Notes under the pieces: generated by a model | The model's database searches: none | What the model saw: the letters and a program-made list of their open reading frames with translations, nothing else | What the model was told of the DNA's origin: nothing | Source: Eleginops maclovinus | Taxonomy: Eukaryota > Chordata > Actinopteri > Perciformes > Eleginopidae | Assembly: GCF_036324505.1 (NCBI RefSeq) | Contig: NC_086368.1 | Location: 22,374,378 to 22,438,377, forward strand | Direction of reading: 5' to 3' | Length of the DNA stretch: 64,000 nucleotides | Part shown: positions 37,995 to 50,010 of the stretch, one piece after another | Position numbering within the stretch: the first letter of the stretch is position 1 | How the letters are laid out: each line of letters opens with the position of its first letter | Program-made: the position numbers and the translations under genes

Positions 37995-40479
37995 GTCGGA
38001 GAGAAAAAGAGGGGGAGAAAGGGCAGGCGTGCTCCCAGGCTTGGCAGGCAGGCAGTGTGGCACATGCCTGGCAGACAGAGATGATGATAGTAGGGGATGC
38101 TTCCAGTCGCCTAGCCTCCGTATCAGCCAGGTGTCCATGGGCGAGATATGGAAAGGGTGAGGCGGGGCGGGAGGGGGACTGTCAGAGCCTTGGGGGGATA
38201 CGGGGGTGTGGGAGATGGAGACAACACTTACAGAAAGATGAGCAGGCGTACATCCAGTAGAGCAGCCCCTATTCAGGCTATGAAGGCGATAATGTTATGA
38301 AACATAATTTAAAAGCATCATCAATGTTTTCTAATACACATATGACAAGTGTGTTGCATAATTGATAAAGGAAGTTAGCTGATTTGATGAATTTCTGTGT
38401 GATCCTCAAATGATCACTGTGAACTGCTGATACTACAGACAATAGATGGGATCATTCGAGACTACAGGTTTGGTTCACTCTCTTTGTTATTTTCTAACCA
38501 TAACATTCGAGCTGCCTGTTCTTCAGTGCTTTAATTGGTATAGTAGATCTGTAGACCGTCAGCACCCACGGATGATCTTGTGTGTCAAAATATAATTGTG
38601 TGTGTCATCATGCGAAACACACTGCATACATATAAAGAAACACAGTATCACAAGTTAAAGTTACTGACAGTTTCTAGCTTCGACAAGGATATCTTTTTTT
38701 GCCTAGTTTAATGAACTTTCAGAAATGAGCCCTCAAGATGAATCATTTTGGCATTAAAAATAGTAAACATCCCTATTATTTCAAAAGGACTCTTGACTGT
38801 GACATTGTCAATGTTTGGACTGTTATTATTTCCTAACATTAGCTCCAGTTGGTTTGAATTCCTGAAAATATTGTTGTGAATGAAAGGGTGCTTCAAAGCG
38901 GCAGCAGATTGATTGCATGTAGATCATTTTGTTTAGATGTTTACACTTTAAATGAGTAAAAGTTTTTTCCTTGCTAAAGAACATTTTTTATCAGAGCTTC
39001 AGTGTTCCAACGTGTGGCACTGTTTACAAAGCTTTTCTTGCCCAGCTTGCCAGCTGCTCCAAGCAACCCAATTACTGAGTAAAACCCTGGCTTAGTCTTC
39101 CCAGAGTTCTGCACTGCATCCTGCATCCATCTCAGGCCCCAGAGAGCTTCCTCTCGGCTCTCCACCAATGTCATTTACACCTCCCGCTCCACCCCGGCTT
39201 AGGTTGCCTTCCCACTGCTATTAAACAGCAGCTACAGCCCCCTGCCAACCAGGAACCCAGGACACAAGCAAAACTGGGTTCTTAGAAAATGAAGACAGCG
39301 AATATGACGCAGCAAGACATCTCATTACAGCACTAGAAGCTTTTCCGCTGGTGTTTGCCCAGACTCAGATCATCAGACGAGGAAGGAGATTGCTTGAGCG
39401 CCGCTCCAGCATTTCTTTTTCTTTTTTGCTGAACAGTAGAAGGGAAAGGAACCGGGAGAATATTGGAGGGAAAGCAGAGAAGGAGGGAAGCAGAGATGAG
39501 TGAGTGCAGACGGCAGAGCCAGGAGAGATCCGCAGCAGAGGTACTGTAGTGGAGCTCTACAGGAAATGAAGTTGCACCTGGAGCAAGGAGAGGAAGAAGT
39601 AACGTGAAGATGGGTTAGGTGTCGGGCAGGTGGGAGGTGACAAAGCCACTGAGGTTGAGCAGAGGTTGAGTGGGGTTGAAGCCACACTGTAAGCCCTTCT
39701 TTCCCCTGAGACAGGCAGAGTTAGAGGGCCGGGATGGGACTGGGTTACAGGGAAGGACCTGGGGCCATTTCATTACAGAAAGTGTCTGTCCAGAAGATGG
39801 GAAAAGGATTATCCTCCAAACAGGATTTATTGGAGGGGATAATTCATTGGCTGAACTCACAGTGGGAAAGTGCCACATAGGTTGAGGTTACAATATTGCT
39901 TCATTCACAGCTCCCAATAGCCTGATTTTCAGCAATGTATGTGCTTGAGTGTGTGTCTGTGAGTTTGTTAAGAAAAAAGTAATAGGTGAGGAAGAGGATG
40001 CATGTGTTTGTTTGTGTGTAGTCTATGCAGTTCTGTGCTCAGGATAATTCAGTTGCCATATATGACGTGATTATTTTATTATCCCTACTGCCTGCATTAT
40101 GAGGCACCAAGAGACTGTTTTGCTGATATTTGTAAGTCAAAATAACGACTGCAAAATACCTGTCAAAATCACTTTGGTGACAAGGCACACAGAATTCAAA
40201 GAAACAAAATGCACCTTATCCACATTCATGGGGGAAATGTAAATTGTGCATATTGTATTCCCTCATTCACAGTCTGTTAGAAAACAGCTGAGGTGTGAAA
40301 AACTGGAGAAACAAAATATGAATTGGGACTTGTTTGCTGTCTTTGGGCCTGCAGGGCACTTGACAAAACAATGATGGAGACATGGAGGAACACTGGGGTG
40401 ATTTGCATTTTACAAACTGATGTCTCCTGGCCTGTCATGTTATATTAATTCTGCAAGAAGATTGCCACATTCTGGCCCA
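37992..40479. other. Non-coding stretch with purine-rich tracts
   Basis: GGGG-rich sequence at 38160-38220 and a purine-rich plus strand at 39405-39615 whose complement gives a 104-codon minus frame. No domain, splice pair or RNA is recognised. The compact 66-codon minus frame at 38974-39174 has no known family. Confidence 0.5.
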
Positions 40480-41000
40480 TTTTAATACGGTAATAAGACA
40501 ACTGGCTCCACAAAGCAGTCCTTTCATATTCGGCTAACTGAGGAGGAGGACGAGGCGACAGTTCTGAGCATCCTGACAGCCGGGAAAGACATCTTTACAT
40601 CTTTATAATCATCTAATTTACAGCATGACCATATCCACTGTCCTTGGTAATAGCACTCCCTTTGTCCAATGGCAACTGGATTGACCGCTAACACTGAGAC
40701 TCAGAGGATCCCACTACATTCATGCTGCTTGTGTGCATCACAAATCCCGACATTTGCATCTTCCTTGCCCTTTCATATTTTCTGAGGATTGCAAAAATGA
40801 GTCTGAAATCATTCCCTTAAAAGGCCGTTGATTGGGGTGCCGGGGTCTGTAATTTGCAATTAACGAACGGCTCTGGAATTTGATTTGGGTCAAGGTCCTC
40901 ATTTGCATACTCCTTCCCGACTAGTAGAGGGACTCTAGGGGTGCTTCATCTCGATGACGGTGTCTAGTTGTCTGATTTATGTTCAGCGGTCATGGTGAGG
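40480..41000. promoter_or_regulatory. Candidate conserved non-coding / enhancer block
   Basis: About 520 bp free of repeats and frames. At its core are TAATTTGCAATTA (40850-40862, a near-palindromic homeodomain pair), TCAAGGTC (40890-40897, the half-site of NR5A/ERR-type nuclear receptors) and the perfect octamer ATTTGCAT (40901-40908, POU/Oct type) within 60 bp. Nearby are TCATCTAATTTACAG and CCAATGGCAACTGG. The clustering of distinct motif classes is the argument, and conservation is untested. Confidence 0.35.
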
Positions 41001-44000
41001 AAAAAAAGTTGCACTGTGCTGCCCGGCTCTGCCTGAAAGTGCTTCTTGTGACTCGTCACGTTCTTGCAGTTAATGAATTCTGAGCGCAGGACTGTGATTT
41101 CTATTGGTTCATCTCAATTGCCTGCTAATAGCTGGGTCGTTAGGCCAGGAAAATAGCGAAGTCCACCTCCAGTCTCCCGGGGTGGTTACTGCAGTCAGGC
41201 AGTGTGACCTGTTGAGGTAGCTACCGCTTCATGCATGGTGATTACTTACATTACAAATTAAGATTTCATATTCATTTGTATTGATTAAACATCCGAACAA
41301 TGTAAAGCAGGCGAGTTACACCCAGTCTACTAAAAACAAGCACAATGCACATTGATGTAATAGCAATTATTATCCACTGATATAATGTTTATTAATATAG
41401 CACTCACTTTTAATACTGAACATTGTTAACAATGCTTACCTATGTATACTAAACACATTTGTAGCAGTAGTTCTAGTTGTAGTGAAGCATTTTTACATTC
41501 ATTTATTTAAAAAAGAAGGCCTGATTCATTATCATAAGAAAAAAAAAAGCCACAAAAATGCAGCACGCTTTTTTTTACACCTTTTTTTATGGAAAAAAAC
41601 GATTTAAATAGTTGTGTTGTTTGTCACTGTTGGCTCTCCATATGCACGTTCTCATGTGCCTTTAAGCAAACTGTCTGTAATTTATTTTTCGGGACAGAAC
41701 TATGAAGTCAAGATGCTTGAAGTGAAGCAGTTGAGAGAGAGAGATCTGCTCCCACGGCGATAATCTTTGGGTCTCTTTTTGAAGTACACTCAGACCCCGC
41801 TGATGGAGTAAGTTCCGCACAGTGGGGGGTGGGACCCTAGGTTGCTGCCCTTGGGAGCAGCACGCTTTCATACTGGTGATTTCAGTACACATTTATCTCC
41901 TGCATCCTCAGGTTTTCTCTGACAGATGTACACAAAGAGAAAAACCGATACAGAACAAAATTACAGAAAAACTAAATTACGGTCCATATAATATGTCATG
42001 ATCTGTTTTAGTTCCCAGTGTGGCCCTTGTATACTTGTGGCTGTGCAAACATTTAAACCAATACACAATTGGTTTGAAATAAATCACCTTCTTTGTTGAA
42101 CTTGTTAACTTTTTTTACTTATACATCCAGCAGTTATACAGCAAAATTAACCTTCATTTGGAGAAAAGTCCAATATTCACTCCCATTGTTTATATTTGAA
42201 TTGTAATTTAAGAAATATTGAATACAAAGTAACAGCCATTCAAGTTAATGGATCTTGTCATCAAGGGGGACAAGATGTATGGTTTTTTTTGTGCTATTTG
42301 TGCTAATTACTGCTCTGTTATACATGGCATGCAACACATACATACTGTACTGTAGAATGAGGGTTGCATTCTCCTTTCACATTGAAAATCCAATTAAAGA
42401 ACCTTCCCTTAAAATGCGATTCCTCTTTATGTTAGCTGGTTGTAATTCTGTACAGCATTAACTGACCGGACGTGGACAAAAAAACTGCACCTCAGCCATT
42501 GTTAAAGTCGATGCAGCACCGCTTGTTATTTTAGTTTAGGTTGGTATTTACAGCTCTGGTTCCCCATAGTTCATTACTGCTTCCTGCATCTGTGGAGTGT
42601 GTTTAGCTGGGGAGCTTGTGGCCTGACAGTCCCCTGGGTGGAGTGTGTTTGTTTAGGGCCAGTGCGCTGCTCGGACACTGAGATGCAGATGGTGCAGGGA
42701 GCTGGCCCTGGAGTGCCTTTGGACACGCTCTAGCAGAGTGCAGGGTCATGTTCTCTCGCCGACTACAAGACAGGAAATCCATTTAATTACCTGTGAAGCA
42801 GAAGACTGGGTGTGGGGGCCTGACAGAGGAGGACTGTGTTCCCCAAGCTCTCTGCCAGAGACGGGGGAGGGTGAAAAGCTAGGGAGGGAGAAACAACGGC
42901 AGTGGGGAAGAGGGAGGGAGCTGATACAGTAAAGAGAGCAAGGGGAGGCAGAGAGGAAGCAAGCAGGATGGTGGTTACTTTAAAATTCTTTTAACATATT
43001 CACTAATTAACCTAATTGATCCCACTCTCCTCTGTGCACTTTCTCACCTGCTCTCTCCTCCTTGAGTGCATCCAATAATAGACACGCTTAGTCTACCTTG
43101 TATTTCTCCTGGCTTAACTCTCCATGCACCTTTTCACAACTCTTTCTCTACTATGTTCTGTTAAATCTTCCTCACTATCATCCTAAAATATTACTTGTTT
43201 ATTTCAGTATTTTTTGTTCCCTCACCCCATGGTTTGTCCCTACGGGCTTCTACTCCGGTCTAATTTGTCCCTTGTCTCCTTTTTCTGTCCTCCAGTCCAT
43301 TTCTTTCCTACTTCCTCATTTGACCCCAGGAGAACTAAGTCATCCCCTACAGCAGACAGGTCTACAGATTGTTGCTGCCTTGTGGAGCAGGGAAGCTCAA
43401 CGCCCAGTGGGATAACACTGGCTAATAGCAGGATGAACTATGGTAAGAGGAAACCAAGCACAGCCGGTATGCCATTAGGCAAGGTCAACCATGAGATATC
43501 CCGAGAGACGCTGTTTAATACAGCTAGTTAACAGTGGCATAGTGTAACCAAATTGCTACAGCTGCTATTGGAGTTCTCTAAACTTTGTCCAAACAGGTGT
43601 GCTATCTAATTGAAGTAAATGGTCACACTTCAGCTATGCTGCCAGAATATTAGAAGAAATAGAAACCAGAGCAAAAACATATACTCACAACGAAAAGCAA
43701 CAAGCAAACCAGCAGAAAAGCATAATAATTTATAAATTCCTATTGATCCAATCATAAAAGTTTCACTGTTCACTTCGCATTATTTCCTTTTTCTAACCCT
43801 TGATGGAGTGCACATTCCTTTTAAAGAAAGCCTGGCTTTTAGGTCTTCATGCTGCAGTGGTGTCGTGACTGTCCAGGTAATGTGGCGAGAATGGCGACAG
43901 CAGGCTCTTACAGACTGAAGCCCAGAACTGTCACATCGGCACTAGAGCTTGGCCCCAAGCCCAGTCATGAAAAATCCACCATGACACCCTCCTCGCTGGT

Positions 44001-44186
44001 CCCATCCCCAGATCTGTCCCTTCAAATGGCAGAGGAACGGGGTACAGGATCAGGAAACATTAACGTTATCTTAAACATCACATCGGGGAACTTGACAAAT
44101 TACTGAATAGACCTCTCACACCAAGAGGGGTAAAGTCAAAGGCAAAAAAAAAGTCCCTTCTGGCTCACATTGGAGAATTACATGAC
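41001..44186. other. Non-coding stretch, no gene supported
   Basis: Holds homopolymer A/T tracts around 41540-41600, an 8-bp inverted repeat ATCTTGTC/GACAAGAT near 42252-42274, purine-rich sequence at 42860-42960 and small unassigned frames (43098-43531 and 43849-44106). The latter has a coding-like look (Ser/Pro-rich, no stops for 85 codons) but lacks clear splice boundaries or a known family. Confidence 0.45.
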
Positions 44187-44455
44187 AAATCCATGAACAG
44201 ATGTAGAATTTTACACACAAAGCAAATGACTGCAAGTCCCTGCAAGGCTTTTCGCATGAAACTCTTGGCTAATGAGAGTGAGCAGGTTTGGATAAGCATG
44301 AGCGCATCCATAAAGAAAACAACAAAGAGGAAAAATCTATAAACAGATGCTAAATTTTATGTGCAAAAAGATGACAAGTTGCTGCAAAACATCCTCAGTC
44401 AGGAATATTTTTTGGGACTGATCAAAGTGAGCATGGTCTGCATGAATAAAGGAAC
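44187..44455. repeat. Diverged tandem duplication, unit about 146 bp
   Basis: Unit 1 from 44187 begins AAATCCATGAACAGATGTAG and unit 2 from 44333 begins AAATCTATAAACAGATGCTA. Both continue with AATTTTA, then GCAAA, ATGAC, AAGT and a CTGCAA block. They later share a GTGAGCA block and a CAT.CATAAAG-like end (GCATCCATAAAG, then GCATGAATAAAG). Order and spacing are conserved over roughly 120 bp. It could be an old local duplication or two adjacent copies of a short element. Confidence 0.6.
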
Positions 44456-45389
44456 AGGATAACTCTTCTGAGGCCAATTTGTTTTAAGGTTATTGTGATT
44501 TCTGTGTAGTATGACTAACCAGCAGTTCTCAATCATTGCACAGCAAATGAATATTCATAGGAACGGTAGACATGCCAGTACGAATTAGATAAGTATGAGG
44601 GGGAACCTGAAGGAAAAAAAAAAAAAACATTTTGCATTTTCAAATTGTTATTGGATTTGAGAGTACCTAACAAAATGTGTATTATGTTGTTCCCAACAGT
44701 TCTGATTAGATGTTTTAAAGAAAGGCTAACGTACAGCCAGTCACATATTCACAGGTTTAAATATGATGTGGGACATGAAATTATTTAAAAAAGCACTCAC
44801 ATGCAGCAAATACACAGACGGAAATATTATCAAATTTCGTTATGCTATTCAACCACATACTGTAGAGGTGTGGCCTTTTCCACAGATCTATACGGTAGTG
44901 ACCAGCTAGTCTGTAGAATTATTTGTATTGGTATTTTTTTCTGCATTGCAATACAGACGTTTTTACTGTTTACCTTCTTAGCGATCCATTTTGCATGAAC
45001 GGACTGCCTATGTGAAACTGTGCTGTATGCATTTAGGATGCTTCATTTAAAAATATATTTAAAGAGGAACAAAAGAGATAAAATGTTCAGATTTTGTTCA
45101 AACCGATTAAGGAGTCTGAAGTTCTTTTACTCAAAATTATAAAGACCAGGAGTAACAGTCAGAGATCCAATGTGTCCTCAGAGGTGGAAGTGAAAACGTC
45201 TCTGAAAAGATCCTCATGCTCCATTAGCTATAATGCCCAAAGGAGCCATTCAATAACTTGTAGATAGCGTGGGTGGGTAGTCCTCTGATCAGCCACTCTC
45301 TGGAATTCACACGGACGTGCAAATTAAAAACAAATTGGATTGATGATATGTTGCTTTTGTAAAGGATGTATCATTTCAGTAGCATCCGT
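44456..45389. other. AT-rich non-coding sequence, no gene seen
   Basis: An A13-like run near 44615-44628. Short frames without motifs. Confidence 0.5.
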
Positions 45390-45730
45390 TCACTTGCTGG
45401 ACAGGTTTATATTTCATTGCAAATGTGCTGCTTGTTGAAGCTGAGTGTGATCACACAGTGGAGTAGAAAAAGCAGGAATATTCATGGAGGCTGTTTTGGT
45501 AATGGCGATCCCAGACCAGCTATTTATTTATGAGTAGGAAGAAGTGCGGAGCAGAGAGGAATGAGGTGAGGCACTGAGCGAGTTTAGAGAATTTTATTAC
45601 GCTGCAGTCTGGATGCATCAGGGGGTCACAGGTTTCTCCGTGTCTGGATAAGTGATTCTGCATGCAGTACGACAGGCAGGGTGCACTACTGAGAGCACGG
45701 TGTATCGTGCTCTAAAGTAACCTTGTTGTT
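45390..45730. promoter_or_regulatory. Candidate conserved non-coding element
   Basis: Frame-free unique block with TTTCATTGCAAATGTG, TGTGATCACACAG (dyad), AATATTCATGG, GCTATTTATTTATGAG and TTTTATTACGC. A perfect 8-bp hairpin, AGAGCACG/CGTGCTCT at 45692-45713, lies at its right edge. Inference only. Confidence 0.28.
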
Positions 45731-47149
45731 CTGAGCTCTCGCCATGGATGTAATGCACCTTTGTCCTCCTCCCTTATCCTCCCTCCCACCTCACCCGTGG
45801 CTCCCTTTAGACCTCCAGCCTTCTTTCCTCTAACCCTACGTTTCTTACCTCTTTCCTGGTGGGTCAGCCAGCTAACGATCTGGCCGACTAAAGATCCCGG
45901 GAGACTCAGTTCAACTGCAGTTCAGGCCGTTACTGAGAGAGGGAAGAAGGGAGAAGAAGAGACAAAGGAAGGATATGAACAGCATCCGTCCACCTTCATG
46001 ATCATTTGTCATTCTTTCCTTTGCTGTGTAATAGTTGCTTCCAACCATAATGGAAAAAAAGTATAGTCATAACTGATGCTATACTTCAAAGTTTGATGCT
46101 GCTGATTTATGTTGGGAGCCAGAAATATTTGCATTTTATACTGTATTGCTTTGCCATAGGAGTTCCAAATTCTGTTAACATCCACCCCTCTTTATTCTTG
46201 TTACAACGTCGACATTTCCCCCCTATGTGCAGACTGTGCATGTGACACCTGAAGCTAACACATTTAGCGACAATATAGTTGTAGGCTGCTATTCAACTCT
46301 GGGAAAGACAACTTAACATTTCAGAGAAAGGATGGATGGGATTACATTATTAATTTAAGACATTAGTACCATTTTTAGTTTATTTGGGTGTTTATTTGGG
46401 TATTTTTAATACGCCTTCAGGAACAACAGTAAAATGATGTGGCAAGCATGACACGACTTGTGACATTAAAATGCATTGGTGCTGCCATGGGAGGTTTTTT
46501 TAAAAATCGAGTCAGCTTCCTCCCTCAGCCTATTTCCGCGCTTGTGGATCAAACAGCATGCATTTCCTATCCAACTGTCTAAACAAAAACAAAACATTCC
46601 TCTGGCAAAAAGCTCTGTGGTCTATAAATCACTCACAGGGAGCAGAGATACTATGCAAGGTGTTTGGAGATGATAGTTGGCTAGTGGGAGCAGCAGAGCG
46701 TGAACTTGGGTTTGCGAGAGATGTGGAGTCGTGACACTCCTGTCCACGGCCACCTGTGTGTATGTGTGGATAGGTGCTTCTGTTTGTTTGTCTGTGCAGG
46801 GGGTGGGCCGCAGTGTGGAAGGTGGCAGGTTGCCTGTGGCAGGTGAGGAAACTGTTACCTCTAGCTTGCACCTTGGGTATTAGAGTGTGTGTTTGCATCT
46901 GAATGTGTATTAATGGTGAGCAATTTATAGTTTGCTTTTCCCAGTTACAAGCCGCAGATTTCCGGCAGGCAGACAATCCAACCCACACTGTATAATAACA
47001 GCTTTTAAATACATGTATGTGGAACTATTACTGTGCAGAAAAATCCATTAAGATATAACACAAATAGAAATCCACATGACCTTGTGTATGTTTTTGTGAC
47101 TTGACGGCAGGTTTGTGATAGTGTGTGTAGGAGGGATCCAATGACACCA
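45731..47149. other. Non-coding sequence, no gene seen
   Basis: A Pro/Ser/Leu-rich plus frame at 45761-46066 reflects a pyrimidine-rich patch, and a 119-codon minus frame at 46629-46988 has no recognised family. No splice evidence. Confidence 0.45.
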
Positions 47150-47480
47150 GGGGTTAGAAAACTCTTTCTCAGAGTCGATCCAGAAGGAAGCCAGCCGAGC
47201 TCATCATGTTGAAAATAATTAATAATGCATTTAATAAATAGCTCCTGAGCCAGCGATGTACTCTCACCATCTGCTCCAGTATAATTCCCTCCCGTTATTA
47301 ATGCCAGATAGCCATTAGATGACTATGGAGATGACATAATAATGCCTGGCATCATTCACATGCTATTTGTCTCTCCAAATTCCAATCTGGAGCTTGTTTT
47401 TCTTCCAGCCCCCTTATCAACAGAATCATTTGGTCCAATTAGGTGAGGGGTTCAGACACATCTTGGTCAATTAAGACTTT
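47150..47480. promoter_or_regulatory. Candidate conserved non-coding / enhancer block
   Basis: Contains AATAATTAATAATGCATTTA (near 47214), CCATCTGCTCC (E-box CATCTG), GTTATTAATGCC, GCCATTAGATGACTATGG, CATAATAATGCC and a CTCCA...TGGAG inverted pair near 47372. No frame is present. Homeodomain-type and bHLH-type cores mix over 300 bp of repeat-free DNA, as is usual for developmental enhancers. Confidence 0.35.
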
Positions 47481-49488
47481 TTAATAGAAATGAGCTTTAA
47501 AGATTATAACAGTGTGACTAGTTACTGCAAATATACAAAGTGTGTTTACTGATTCACATTGCTGTGGTCATTATTATTTTATTGAACGTAGTTTGTATTA
47601 GACGCTCACAGAAGGTTATCTTGATGAAGCCGTCTTTTAAATAAATGTAGTGTTACTTGGATGTGCATCAGAATAAGAGTCCCCATTGCCTCAGTAATCC
47701 AATATGTTTTTGCTGAGCTAAAAGCATATTTTTGCAGCTCTCCAACAAAGCAACATGATCGAACATGAATCATTTAATGTATGCACTTTGGTTTGAAGGC
47801 TAACATTGATTTTAAGTTCCCCGAAAAGGCCCAAAATGTGATTGAAAATGAAACTTGGTGAGTACTGTCGGGCTGCATGAGGATACTCAATTCATGTACT
47901 TAATGTGGGGCTCTTGTGGTTGCGTTAAATGTTGAATACTGTCTCTGTGCAACTGCTGTCAGAGTGTATTCCCCTAGTTAGCCTTCCTGGTCATCTCTGC
48001 CCTTTAAATGGACAACACATATGACATTCTGCTTTCTTAGAGAACATCTTTGAATAGGTTTCACTTCACCTGCTTTATCAGGGAGATTTAAAATGGAAGA
48101 ATCTAGACCATGTAGCCTATGGGTCACTGATTTTTCTTTCCAAACTTTAGCCTTCATTCTTCATCATGTTTCCCAAGCACCTACACTTCAACCCTGACAT
48201 TCAGCTTCAACAAAACCTTGCCGTTTCTACACTCAATATTACCACAGGAAATAAAAGGTGTTGGGTGATGTCAGTTTAGTGAGGTAAACTTTTCCTCTTG
48301 AAAGTTGTGTGTTGGACTCACATATCATATGTCAATCAGTTCATCAGTAGGTTATGCTTTCTCCCTTGGAGCCTTTTGTTCTCTCACCGTGTTCACGGTA
48401 AAAGCAGAAATCTGAAAGGTCTAGCATGGTGCTCTCTGCATCAGGGGGCAGTCAGTCACTTTAGATTAGACTATGGATGGCAGGTCAAGGAGAACAAAAA
48501 CGGTCTCTACAGCAGAGAAAAATACTGTACTATTTTTTCTAGCACATCTCTAAGCTGGGTCCTGTTATAAAAAAGGTGAGGAAGGGCAAAGAACCTACTG
48601 CATAAGTGCCACAGGCAAATGTCTTTTCAATTACAGAGGATAGATTCTAGTATACTTGCCGTGAAAGGTTGAAATAAAGAGAAAAAAACTTCAATTTGAG
48701 CAAGAAAATATTAGACTTGGAAGTGATGTTTACCTTCTTATGAAAACTTTCAGTCAGTAGACAGTGAAATAGAGGGTTGTAGAAATGTAATAAGACGATG
48801 AGGAAAAAAATCACCTCTGACTCCCTATACCTCTTTGAAGTTCTGAAAACCAATGCACCGGTGGAGTTGTGAATGCCATGTTCTGGTGAATGATTTATAC
48901 CATTTCTCAAACAAAGAAAGTGCTAGAATCCTCCTGCCAGCACTTCCTTCTTCGCCTCTTTGAAAGCTTATGCCTTTGTAGCTTGTGCAACAATATGTGC
49001 GTCCAGAATATGTGTGCCATAAATTAAGGTTGACTGGACAAAGCTGGGATTCTGCCCTTGTGCTACAAAAGGGTATTATTGTGCGGCAGAGAAGCGGAGG
49101 GAGAGCGAAGTCATCTGCATCTGGATGGAGGAGGAGAGGGCTCTAGCATTGAGTGTGAGCCCCTCTGTGACTGCTGGGGCCAGGCCTGCTTCTGCAGATA
49201 GACTTGTTCCAGCTCGTAGCCCTCCCTGGCTCCTTACCCTGCCTCAGCCCAGGAACAGATGGAGAGAGGAGAGCAAAGGAGGAGAGGGAGGAAAATAGCT
49301 CCCTGTTCAGAGCTTGGCACAAGCATGAGGTGTGGGTGTATACAGTTGGTTTACTGTACACCCAAAACAGCTATGCAGTTTGGAGCATCTTTTAAAACTT
49401 CAGTATGGTTTGCTTCTTGCAAAAGTATTGAGGCCTAGAGAGGAGAAGCCCAAGGTGCATGTTTATGTTTCATACTTCACGGGATGGT
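47481..49488. other. Non-coding stretch, no gene supported
   Basis: A 90-codon plus frame (48298-48570) and several shorter ones show no motif. A purine-rich patch lies near 49080-49140. No repeats are recognised. Confidence 0.5.
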
Positions 49489-50010
49489 TAGACATTTTGG
49501 GAAATACTCTCATTTTTCTTACTTTTTGACTTTAACATTTTGATTTGCTTCCTTAGAGTGAGATGAGGAGATTGATACTACTATAATGACTATGCTTTTA
49601 GGATTAGGCTAGCACAAGTTAGCATAGCTGGGCAGACTCTTTTGTTCCTACTTTTCCAGAGTTTTGCTAAGCTAAGCTAACTGGTAAATGGCTCTACAGT
49701 ATCTACATATTTATTCCATGGGTGTTTTAGTGCATTTTAATACTTTTAGAATCCAATGATTTCAATAAGAGCTATTTAAGTGTTATTTCTGGGTGGTTTA
49801 TTTAGCTAAAGAAAAAAGTAAACTCTGTTTAAAGATGAGTTTCTTCCCAAGTCAATGGGAAAAAGTGTTTTGGGCCCAATGGCACCATGGACTGAAGTAC
49901 AACGACACACCATTCGATTCAACGCCCGGCTCACTTCATGGGGGATTGATTTACTGTACTAGGTAAGACTTTGTAAGCGAATAAGCATATTTCTCAACAT
50001 GTCAAACTAT
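49489..50010. mobile_element. Teleost non-autonomous element with imperfect terminal inverted repeats
   Basis: Seen: the left end TTAGACATTTTGGGAAATAC and the right end, read as reverse complement, TTTGACATGTTGAGAAATAT match at roughly 20 of 25 positions. Internal phrases GAGATGAGGAGATTGATACT (about 49560) and GCTAAGCTAAGCTAACTGG (about 49667) correspond, from memory, to a very abundant percomorph repeat. The copy at 5500-5705 belongs to the same group. At about 522 bp with no transposase, it is non-autonomous. The superfamily is not assigned because the target duplication is unclear. Confidence 0.65.
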
